A stretch of DNA of 21,105 nt from Massilia sp. (GTDB taxonomy: Bacteria > Pseudomonadota > Gammaproteobacteria > Burkholderiales > Burkholderiaceae_D): positions 1 to 21,105 of the forward strand of contig JAQGNM010000067.1 of NCBI GenBank assembly GCA_028291845.1. Direction: 5' to 3'. The notes beneath the pieces are model-generated. The model made no database searches. It was not told the origin of the DNA and saw only the letters and a program-made list of their open reading frames with translations. Below are positions 1-5,999 of this stretch, one piece after another (position 1 is the stretch's first letter; each line of letters opens with the position of its first letter). The translations under genes and the position numbers were made by a program.

Positions 1-830
1 TTAATGCTGTCCATGGTGGCCATGGCCAGGCCGGCGCCGTAGACCAGGCAGCCGATGTTGCCGACGAGCGAAATGTAGGCGAGGTCGAATAACGACGCTT
101 CGATTTCAGACGGATCTTCTTCGTCCAGGTCGCGGTAGGCGACGATTTCAGGGTGGCGGTACAGGGCGTTCGAATCGAAATTGAATTTCGCATCAAGGGC
201 GATGACTTTACCTTCGCCGGTCAGGATCAGCGGGTTGATTTCGGCCAGCGAAGCGTCGGTTTCCCAGTACGCCTTGTACAGGCCTTTCAACTGGACGCGG
301 GCGTCGGCGATCGATGCGGCAGGCACGCCGATCTTGGTCGAGATGTCGTCCGCTTCGGCGTCCGTCAGGCCGACCGACGGGTCGATGGCGACGGTGTGAA
401 TTTTCTCGGGATTGCTGTGAGCGACTTCTTCGATGTCCATGCCGCCTTCGCTCGAGGCCATCAGCACGACGCGTTGCGAAACGCGGTCGGTGACCATCGA
501 CACATACAGTTCTTTCTTGATGTCGGCGCCTTCTTCAACCAGCAGGCGACGCACTTTCTGGCCTTCAGGGCTGGTCTGATGCGTGACCAGTTGCATGCCC
601 ATGATCTGCTCGGCATATTCCTTGACCTGTTCGAGCGACTTGGCGACCTTGACGCCGCCGCCTTTACCGCGGCCGCCGGCGTGGATCTGTGCCTTGACGA
701 CCCAGACTTTGCCGCCCAGGGTTTCCGCGGCTTTGACAGCCTCTTCCACGGTCATGCACGGAATACCGCGCGGTACCGTCACTCCGAATTGCCGGAGGAT
801 TTCCTTGCCTTGATACTCATGGATCTTCAT
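1..830 (-). CDS. sucC: Succinyl-CoA synthetase (ADP-forming) beta subunit, 3' end cut by window edge
   Basis: Beta subunit of succinyl-CoA synthetase, which with SucD interconverts succinyl-CoA and succinate coupled to nucleotide phosphorylation in the TCA cycle (cytoplasm). The translated minus strand begins MKIHEYQGKEILRQFG, the typical SucC N-terminus. The ATP-grasp signature follows (VVKAQIHAGGRGKGGG, about residues 44-59, with Lys46 and the GGRGK loop), then EINPL and the NALYRHPE and GNIGCLVYGAGLAM stretches. About 276 of roughly 388 residues are inside the window. The start is fixed by family alignment and by an AAGGGA ribosome-binding site about 8 nt upstream. The 98-bp leader toward the DUF2889 gene is AT-rich on this strand (TATATAAC near 877-884), suggesting its own promoter, but no convincing -35 is visible. 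sucD is expected just beyond the left edge. Confidence 0.97.
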   Translation of the reverse strand, partial: MKIHEYQGKEILRQFGVTVPRGIPCMTVEEAVKAAETLGGKVWVVKAQIHAGGRGKGGGVKVAKSLEQVKEYAEQIMGMQLVTHQTSPEGQKVRRLLVEEGADIKKELYVSMVTDRVSQRVVLMASSEGGMDIEEVAHSNPEKIHTVAIDPSVGLTDAEADDISTKIGVPAASIADARVQLKGLYKAYWETDASLAEINPLILTGEGKVIALDAKFNFDSNALYRHPEIVAYRDLDEEDPSEIEASLFDLAYISLVGNIGCLVYGAGLAMATMDSI

Positions 831-928
831 GCTGGCTTCCCTTCTTCTGAAACTGATGTGGTGAAATAAGTTGAACTAAGTTATATAAAATAAACTGTTC
901 ATGCGGCGATTGGCGCCTGACGACGGCG

Positions 929-1495
929 CTATGAGACGACCGGCTTGATGTACCAGCGCGGGTAATACCGGGCGACGGCCGGGCCGTCGACGCGCAATGC
1001 ATGGCAGCGATCGAGCTGAAACGGACGTTCCGTCGATGCATCCTCGCCGTCACCGTCGCGCGTCTTGATGACGTCGTTGGCGTAGGCCTGCACCGCGGCC
1101 GTCGGCAATATCTGCGCCAGCTCGGTCAAATGGGTGCACCCCAGCACGCCGGACAGGCGGTCTTTCAGGCGCAACCGGAAATGGTTCATCAGCGACAGCC
1201 CGATCAGGCTCTTGTAAGCCGGAGCGATGGTGTCGCAGTAGCCCGGATAGGGCATGTTATCGGAGGCCGCCTCGGCGTCGACGATGGTGAAGCTGCGGTC
1301 GATGGTGATACGCAGTTTCAGGTCGTGCACAGGCGTGCCTGCTTCGCGCAGACCGGAGGCGAGGCGAATGTCGCGGGTTTTAACATCCGTGATGCGAGCA
1401 TCCAGATCCCATAGCCCATCCTCGCGAGCAAACGCGTCAACGTGAATCGCGCGGGTATGCCGTAATGCGCGTGGTACGGGAGGAGACAGGGGCAT
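929..1495 (-). CDS. DUF2889 domain-containing protein
   Basis: 188-residue protein of the DUF2889 family, whose function is unknown. Recognisable family features are the N-terminal MPLSPPVPRALRHTRAI, the DGLWDLDARITDVK motif (about residues 27-40), a central cysteine-containing PYPGYCDTIAP stretch, and a C-terminal region listing a cytoplasmic-looking mixed alpha/beta sequence. No signal peptide or membrane segment is evident with this start. I chose the ATG at 1495 because DUF2889 proteins usually begin close to the PLSPP..R..HTR segment. In-frame ATGs at 1540 and 1552 would add 15-19 residues of hydrophobic, poorly conserved-looking sequence; none of the three has a strong ribosome-binding site. 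It lies upstream of sucC on the same strand, as I recall for other Burkholderiales. The palindrome array at 1630-1723 is in its upstream region. Confidence 0.85.
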   Translation of the reverse strand: MPLSPPVPRALRHTRAIHVDAFAREDGLWDLDARITDVKTRDIRLASGLREAGTPVHDLKLRITIDRSFTIVDAEAASDNMPYPGYCDTIAPAYKSLIGLSLMNHFRLRLKDRLSGVLGCTHLTELAQILPTAAVQAYANDVIKTRDGDGEDASTERPFQLDRCHALRVDGPAVARYYPRWYIKPVVS

Positions 1496-1629
1496 AAAGA
1501 CCAGTGCCGGCGTAGCGGCAATAATGGGTGATGCAGCCATGTGCTGATGCACGCCACCCCAGCTTCTGTGGTGGCAACCGCTCTTGCGGCGCTGCTAAAA
1601 CCGAGCGAGTTTAACACACAAAAGATTTC

Positions 1630-1723
1630 ACCCAAAAGTACAACCCTACTCTTGGGTTAATCACCCAAAAGTACAACCCTACTCTTGGGTCAATCACCCA
1701 AAAGTACAACCCTACTTTTGGGT
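1630..1723. repeat. Array of three 28-bp palindromes (six alternating 11-bp arms), 33-bp period
   Basis: Three units at 1630-1657, 1663-1690 and 1696-1723. Each has a left arm ACCCAAAAGTA, a 6-nt centre CAACCC and a right arm TACTCTTGGGT (units 1 and 2) or TACTTTTGGGT (unit 3, a perfect inverted repeat). Spacers are TAATC and CAATC. In units 1 and 2 the single arm mismatch is A:C on the plus strand but a G:U wobble in minus-strand RNA, so pairing is intact only in a minus-strand transcript. Because arms alternate, each right arm can also pair with the next left arm across the 5-nt spacer. The array lies 135 bp upstream of the DUF2889 start. Its role is unknown: candidates are an RNA hairpin series, a multi-site operator, or an intergenic repeat family. 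Confidence 0.95.
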
Positions 1724-1779
1724 GGACTGATCAGAGAGGCCGAGGCTAACCCAGCTTAGAAGCGCAAAGCCAGTCAGGC

Positions 1780-1807
1780 AAAAATGACCGGCAGAGCCGG
1801 ATCATTT
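1780..1807 (-). terminator. Intrinsic terminator-like hairpin downstream of the ABC exporter gene
   Basis: An inverted repeat with arms AAAATGACCGGC (plus strand, 1781-1792) and GCCGGATCATTTT (1795-1807). These pair over about 12 bp with one bulged base and a loop of about 2-5 nt. On the minus strand the GC-rich core is followed by TCATTTTT, giving a U-rich tail. It lies about 120 nt past the stop codon of the minus-strand ABC gene. The symmetrical A/T flanks mean it could also act from the other direction. Confidence 0.65.
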
Positions 1808-1852
1808 TATTAGGGGACGCAAACCCGAGTCTGATCTGAGTTCGCCTCGTAG

Positions 1853-1866
1853 ATGGTATGTACCAT
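1853..1866. promoter_or_regulatory. Short inverted repeat, possible operator
   Basis: ATGGTA, 2 nt, then TACCAT: a perfect 6-bp inverted repeat in the gap between the ABC exporter stop and the palindrome array. Spacing and symmetry would suit a dimeric regulator, but a single 6-bp repeat can occur by chance and no promoter elements are clear around it. Confidence 0.2.
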
Positions 1867-1928
1867 TTGCGGGCAGCAAAACATGATCGGACGCAGCGAG
1901 GCCGCTTTGGGTAAGCCTAGCGTTCGCA

Positions 1929-3779
1929 TCAAACGGCGATTGGCGCCTCACGCTTTTTGACTGGCGCGTCGCCGCGGCGGCGGGCGGCGCCGGCGACGGC
2001 TTCGTCGAACTGGAACGAATGGGCGTCGTGCAGTTTCCATGCGCCTTCGCCGAGCAGGTGCAGGACGTGGGTGTGATGGCGTAATACCGCGGGGCGGTGG
2101 GCGATGCTGATGAGCGTGGCGCCGCTTTCGCGCAGGCGGGCGTACAGGGCCGATTCGTTGGCGCTGTCGAGGGCGCTGGTTGCCTCGTCGAGGATGACCA
2201 GGCGGGGCGAATGCACCAGGACGCGGGCGAATGCCATGCGCTGCTGTTCGCCGACAGACAGCAATTTTTCCCAGTCATGCACGGCTGACAAGCCGCCAAC
2301 GCGCTCGGCCAGCTCCGGCATTTGCACCTGATGCAGAATGTCCAGCAACTGTTCGTCAGTGAGACCCGACTGCGCACTCGGATAGATCAGCTGGCTGCGC
2401 AACGATCCCAGTTGCAGATAGGGCTGTTGCGGGAGGAAAAAGAAATCCTCCAGCGGCGGATGGTGGATGCGGCCGCTGCCTTCCTGCCACAGACCGCCGA
2501 TTGCCCGCAACAGCGAGCTTTTGCCGCAACCGCTGTCGCCGGTGATCAGCAGGGCGTCGCCGGGCCGCAGTTCGAGGCTGAGTTCCTTGATCAGCACCCG
2601 CTCGGAGCGCGGCGGCCTCAGGGTAAGCGATTCGAGCGACAGATGCGCTCCCGGATGCAATTCGATGCGCGCGGGCGGCACAGCGTCACCCTTGCCGGGA
2701 TCGCCGTCGGGCATCACCAGGTCCGACAAGGCCTGCAGACGGCCGACCCCTGCGACGAAGCGGCTCAGGCTCTCGAAGTTATCGACAATCACGCCGACAG
2801 CGCCGAGCACGGCAGTAAATGCGCCTGCCGCCTGCATTGCGCGCCCGACCTCCAGTTCGCCCGACAACACTTGCTGGGCGAGGATCGATGCCGGCAGCAC
2901 CAGGGTGAGCTGGCTAAAGGTTCGCTGGTACAAATTGAGCGAGCGCTGCTTCCTGATCAGCTTGTCGTAGTTCTGGATCGCCTTGTTCAGCTTGTTGTCG
3001 ATGTGCGCACGTTCCTGGGCCTCGCCCCGGTAAAACGCGATCGATTCGGCATTCTCGCGCACGCGCATCAGGCTGAAGCGAAAATCCGCCTCACGCCGCA
3101 ACTGCCAGAAATTCAGGTGAATCAGGGGATTGCCGAACGCATACAGCGCGACGCCGGTACCGGCGAGCGCATACACGACGAGAACGGCTACCAGCACATG
3201 GGAGATCGACCACAGTACGGCGCTGAACGCCACCAGCTGCATGGCCGAGCCGAGGAAAATGAGTAGGAAGTTGATCGACCTTCCCGTAAAGGTATTGATG
3301 TCTTCGCTGATGCGCTGGTCCGGGTTGTCCACCTCGCTGTTGGCGCCCAGCGCATAGTAGGTGCGTCCCTTGAGATAGCCGTCCAGGAAGCGGCCGGTGA
3401 GCCAGCGCCGCCAGTGATTGGCGAACAGGTCGCGCATATAGTAGTAAAAAGCGTAGCTCGGTACCGCAAAAGCGAGCACCAGCAGGCACGCCCTGACGGT
3501 GGACCAGAAGCGGTCGGCGTCTTTTGCCGCCAGGGCGGAGGTCATTTCGCCGGCTTGGTCGTTCAGCATGACGGCGAACTTGGTTTCGAACAGCATCAAG
3601 ACGATCAGCAACCCCAGCAACATCCAGGCGCGTTTTTTCTGATCGCCGAGCCAGTACGGCTTGGCGACGCTGATGAATTGTTTCCAAGCAGCTAGCGACA
3701 GGAATGCGGTGCGGCGTTTCTTCGGTGGCGGTGGCGCATCGTCGAATTCCGCGTTGGTGGGTTTGGTTGTCGTAGTCAT
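1929..3779 (-). CDS. ABC transporter, fused SbmA/BacA-like permease and ATPase (YddA type)
   Basis: 616-residue inner-membrane half-transporter in which an SbmA/BacA-like (ABC_membrane_2) permease domain is fused to an ATPase. The N-terminus is cytoplasmic and lysine/proline rich (residues 1-30). Hydrophobic segments follow around residues 46-65, 90-112, 170-190 and 195-215. The stretch VDNPDQRISEDINTF is the hallmark of this permease family. The ATPase has Walker A GDSGCGKS (residues 414-421), the signature LSVGEQQR (around 504-511) and Walker B LVILDEATSALD (Asp531, Glu532 catalytic), then the H-loop ISIAHR. The substrate is not readable; relatives handle peptides or cobalamin-like compounds. 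ATG 3779 was chosen as the first plausible start before the KPTNAEF/KKRR segment; an upstream in-frame ATG at 3848 lacks support. The ribosome-binding site is weak. Neighbours are not obviously related in function. Confidence 0.9.
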   Translation of the reverse strand: MTTTTKPTNAEFDDAPPPPKKRRTAFLSLAAWKQFISVAKPYWLGDQKKRAWMLLGLLIVLMLFETKFAVMLNDQAGEMTSALAAKDADRFWSTVRACLLVLAFAVPSYAFYYYMRDLFANHWRRWLTGRFLDGYLKGRTYYALGANSEVDNPDQRISEDINTFTGRSINFLLIFLGSAMQLVAFSAVLWSISHVLVAVLVVYALAGTGVALYAFGNPLIHLNFWQLRREADFRFSLMRVRENAESIAFYRGEAQERAHIDNKLNKAIQNYDKLIRKQRSLNLYQRTFSQLTLVLPASILAQQVLSGELEVGRAMQAAGAFTAVLGAVGVIVDNFESLSRFVAGVGRLQALSDLVMPDGDPGKGDAVPPARIELHPGAHLSLESLTLRPPRSERVLIKELSLELRPGDALLITGDSGCGKSSLLRAIGGLWQEGSGRIHHPPLEDFFFLPQQPYLQLGSLRSQLIYPSAQSGLTDEQLLDILHQVQMPELAERVGGLSAVHDWEKLLSVGEQQRMAFARVLVHSPRLVILDEATSALDSANESALYARLRESGATLISIAHRPAVLRHHTHVLHLLGEGAWKLHDAHSFQFDEAVAGAARRRGDAPVKKREAPIAV

Positions 3780-3900
3780 CGTGGAATTGTGCGGGGCTAT
3801 ATTTACCCAGCATGAGGCCGAACACGATTTTTTACGGTGCGGAAACATACATAGCGGTGAAGTTTCGCGGCGATCGAGGCCGTTCCGGCAGTTAGAAAAA

Positions 3901-4935
3901 TCAGTCCGGCGCTTCCACCGTGTAGCCTCGGGCTTTCAATTCCGTCATCACATAGTCGCTGCGCAGCACGTTGCTCAGCTTGAGCATGGCAAAACTGGTG
4001 GGGTAGGTGGCAAGCACGTGCTCGGCCGCTTCGAGCCACAGCTTGCGGACCCGTTTTTCCGCTGCCTCCAGCCCCATGCCGTCGCGCAGGGCGGCGCTGC
4101 TTGCCATCGCCGTCTGGCAGGCCGCTTCGCGGTCGACAAAGCTCAACTTGCGGATTTCGGACAGATCGCCCGTGGCCCAGGCATTGGCGCGTGCGCGCAT
4201 CACCGCGATATCGGTTTCGAGGCGCTCGATGGTGACCTTGAAGCATTCGGTATCGTCGATCGATCCCTGCTTGAACTCCCTGAGCGTCTTGCCGGGGTCG
4301 GGAACATCGAGCTGGACGTGGGAAGCGATGGCCTTGACCTTGTTCGCGGCCAGCAGCGCCTCGATCGCTTTCGAGACCTCATCGCCGCTGGCCAGGCCGG
4401 CATGCTTGAGGCCGGCGCGGTAGAGCGTTTCGGCGGCGAACACTGGGCGTTCGCTTTCAGCATCGTCGGCGACGCCGTATTTTGCCTTGAGCACGCGCCA
4501 GCGCGCGTAGACCTCGGGCGACACGACGTCGCGCAGCAAGGCGCCGCCCGGGTTTTTCCGCATGCCGGCCACATGGGGCAGCATCTTCAAGCCGCCCCAC
4601 AGGCCGACGCTCGCGCCCAGCGTTGGCGGCGACAGGTAGCGCTGCGAGCGCGCAATGATGGCTTCGACCTGCTGCGAACGCCACTGCATCTTGACCGGCA
4701 ACGGAGAGTATGTGGCGAACACCCACAGCACATGATCTCCCTTGGAAATCTTCCACATGCCGGGTCCGGGACGCTGGCCGACGACGAGCACCGTCTCCTG
4801 TATCTGCACCACGGGCGGTGTTTCCGCCGTTTGTGCCGTCTGTACCGTTTGTGGCGTTTCTGCCGTTTCTGCCGTTTGCGCCAATGCCGGCGCGCACAGC
4901 AGCACGCCCAGGGCGATACAGGTATGACGAAGCAT
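3901..4935 (-). CDS. Secreted TraB/GumN-family protein lacking the conserved GxxH motifs
   Basis: 344 residues. A signal peptide (MLRHTCIALGVLLCAPALA, cleavage near residue 19-20) precedes a Thr/Ala/Glu/Gln/Pro linker (about 19-41) encoded by seven 9-bp repeats. The rest resembles the TraB/GumN (TIKI-like) fold: a GMWKISKGDHVLWVF opening, a helical middle, and a C-terminal MTELKARGYTVE strand. In typical members the opening strand ends in GTxH and the C-terminal part carries GxGHL; here these read ATYS (residues 74-77) and KLSN (319-322). The usual acidic residue after the first helix reads Ser102 (RYLSP). Known TIKI relatives are metal-dependent proteases using these residues, so this copy is probably catalytically inactive or altered. 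The start ATG 4935 has a GAGGAG ribosome-binding site 9-10 nt upstream. The family call is from pattern memory and should be confirmed by profile search. Confidence 0.75.
   Translation of the reverse strand: MLRHTCIALGVLLCAPALAQTAETAETPQTVQTAQTAETPPVVQIQETVLVVGQRPGPGMWKISKGDHVLWVFATYSPLPVKMQWRSQQVEAIIARSQRYLSPPTLGASVGLWGGLKMLPHVAGMRKNPGGALLRDVVSPEVYARWRVLKAKYGVADDAESERPVFAAETLYRAGLKHAGLASGDEVSKAIEALLAANKVKAIASHVQLDVPDPGKTLREFKQGSIDDTECFKVTIERLETDIAVMRARANAWATGDLSEIRKLSFVDREAACQTAMASSAALRDGMGLEAAEKRVRKLWLEAAEHVLATYPTSFAMLKLSNVLRSDYVMTELKARGYTVEAPD
4820..4882. repeat. Seven tandem 9-bp units inside the TraB/GumN-family gene
   Basis: Seven consecutive 9-bp units of consensus GTTTSTGCC (plus strand), including two identical adjacent copies at 4856-4873. 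They encode the in-frame tripeptide-like pattern around TAE, TPQ, TVQ and TAQ just after the signal peptide. Unit length is a multiple of three, so copy-number change would lengthen or shorten the linker without a frameshift. Confidence 0.9.
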
Positions 4936-5407
4936 TATGCCGTCTCCTCGCAGGTGATGAAGCATCATACGGCAGGCCTGGGCGGCACCACATTCTTTTC
5001 GTGATGCCGCTCGCCCACCCAAAAACAAGGGTTTAATTTTGGATGCTTAGCGCGCAAGGGCGGCAGGGCGACGCCGGCATGGCGGCCCGCCGATGCGGGT
5101 GCTCTTATAAAAAAGCATGGCGAAGCCACCGGTGAGGTGCGAGCGCACCCTGCCCGGAGCGCCCGCAGCGACCGCGCCATGCAAAACCGATGTGAAATAC
5201 TGCTGAACTGATGAAATACCGGACTACTGACCTGCCGACCTGCTCGACTGCTGCACGAAGTCCTCATGCGTGGATGTTGCAGTAGGCGCGCGGGACGCGG
5301 CGCCTTGCTCTGTGAACTGCTTCACCGGACATACTTTAATTATTACAAATGAAACAACTTCTCAAGGACCTGCTGCCGGCACCGCTGCAGCCTCCACCGC
5401 GCGCAAT
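4936..5407. other. 472-bp stretch with no convincing gene between TraB/GumN and recX
   Basis: A 100-codon minus-strand frame exists here, but it has unremarkable composition, no family resemblance and overlaps the upstream region of the TraB/GumN gene, so I do not call it. The stretch contains the structured-RNA candidate at 5109-5182. On the minus strand it also has a TATGAT hexamer at about 4965-4970 that could be a -10 for the TraB/GumN gene, without a good -35. The piece 5183-5407 shows nothing further that I recognise. Confidence 0.6.
5109..5182 (-). ncRNA. Candidate structured RNA / complex terminator downstream of recX
   Basis: On the minus strand an 8-bp outer stem, GCATGGCG (5175-5182) with CGCCATGC (5115-5122), is followed immediately by six T (5109-5114), as in intrinsic terminators. 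The enclosed 52 nt can form two more hairpins. One is CGC-TGCGG-GCG. The other has outer CCGG/CCGG pairs enclosing GGTGC, a GCTC tetraloop and GCACC. Together this is a three-way junction closed by the terminator stem. It sits about 225 nt after the recX stop, so it could be the recA-recX terminator, a recX 3'UTR-derived small RNA, or an independent small RNA. It does not match a riboswitch or 6S/SRP RNA consensus that I recognise. Confidence 0.4.
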
Positions 5408-5869
5408 CTAAAACCCGGCATCCTCGTCATCGAGCCCCTTGATCGCATGCCGCACCGCCGCCTGCGAAAAACCCCGCTGCAGCAGAAACCGCATCTGCTT
5501 GGCGCGGCCGGCGGCGTCGCTTGCCACTTCACCGAATTTGCGGCGCCACACTTCGGCTGCCCTGGCCGCTTCGGTATCGGCCAATCCGCTCTTGAGTTCT
5601 TTCAAAGCATCTCCGCTGACACCGTGCTGCTGCAACTCGGCGACAATGCGGCTGTTGCCGTAGCGCGCCCCGCGCCGGTTGATCAGCGACTCGGAAAAAC
5701 GCTCCGTCGACAGCCAGTTGTTTTTCTCAAGGAAGTCGAGCAGCGCCTCAAGGTCGTCGCCCTCTTCCGCATATCTGGCCAGCTTGCGCCCCAGCTCTAT
5801 CCGGCTGTGTTCGCGCATCGACAGGTACCGTAGCGCCCGTCCCTTCAAACTCAATTGCGGCGTTCGCAT
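5408..5869 (-). CDS. recX: Recombination regulatory protein RecX
   Basis: 153-residue RecX, a small alpha-helical protein that binds the RecA filament and modulates its ATPase and strand-exchange activity. The sequence shows the RecX tandem three-helix pattern. It starts MRTPQLSLKGRALRYLSMREHSRIEL, has LDFLEKNNWLSTERFSESLINRRGARYGNSRI (about residues 44-75, the most conserved stretch) and ends RFLLQRGFSQAAVRHAIKG. ATG 5869 was chosen because it begins the conserved core and has a GAGGTCG ribosome-binding site. The longer frame from 5914 would add 15 residues without conserved features. It follows recA by 130 nt on the same strand and is probably co-transcribed with it under the recA promoter. 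Confidence 0.95.
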   Translation of the reverse strand: MRTPQLSLKGRALRYLSMREHSRIELGRKLARYAEEGDDLEALLDFLEKNNWLSTERFSESLINRRGARYGNSRIVAELQQHGVSGDALKELKSGLADTEAARAAEVWRRKFGEVASDAAGRAKQMRFLLQRGFSQAAVRHAIKGLDDEDAGF

Positions 5870-5961
5870 CACGACCTCGACCGACGTGACGATCCGTTCG
5901 CGCCGTCCGGCCACAGCATTGCTGCGAGCGGACCGCGTGAAACAGACAATTCGACTGCGCT

Positions 5962-5980
5962 ACCGGCAGAGCCGGTCATC
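5962..5980 (-). repeat. CCGGC-loop-GCCGG hairpin between recA and recX, similar to that at 1780-1807
   Basis: ACCGGC-AGA-GCCGGT forms a perfect 6-bp stem at 5962-5976. Together with the following TCAT it matches the hairpin at 1787-1804 except for one inserted A. There is no U-tract on the minus strand here, so full termination between recA and recX is unlikely. It might attenuate read-through, adjusting the recA:recX ratio, or stabilise the recA 3' end; this is inference. Confidence 0.5.
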
Positions 5981-5999
5981 AGCCGCACCGCCGGCCGCC

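Larger units (their letters stand above)
1496..1928. other. 433-bp gene-free stretch between DUF2889 and the ABC exporter
   Basis: No credible coding sequence. From left to right it holds possible upstream starts of the DUF2889 gene (1540, 1552), an AT-rich segment at 1605-1630 that may include the DUF2889 promoter, the palindrome array (1630-1723), the terminator hairpin (1780-1807) and a small inverted repeat (1853-1866). The density of structured elements is much higher than elsewhere in the window. Confidence 0.7.

Noticed and set aside
153..869. 238-codon plus-strand frame opposite sucC
   Set aside because: Antisense to unmistakable sucC; His/Asp/Arg/Phe-rich composition is the usual mirror of a GC-rich gene.
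1630..1723. CRISPR array
   Set aside because: Units are palindromic with 5-nt near-identical spacers, not 20-40-nt unique spacers, and there are no cas genes.
1727..1928. Remnant insertion sequence or integron attC-like site
   Set aside because: No terminal inverted repeats, target duplication or transposase/integrase fragments could be found; GTTAG-like bits are too short.
5015..5034. ACCC...GGGT inverted repeat near 5017-5032 resembling the palindrome arms at 1630-1723
   Set aside because: Only a 4-bp stem with an A-rich loop. The shared CACCCAAAA is too short to call a degenerate copy of the array.
4965..5267. 100-codon minus-strand open frame between TraB/GumN and recX
   Set aside because: No family resemblance, Arg/Ser/Ala-rich composition typical of shadow frames in GC-rich DNA, and it runs through the structured-RNA candidate.
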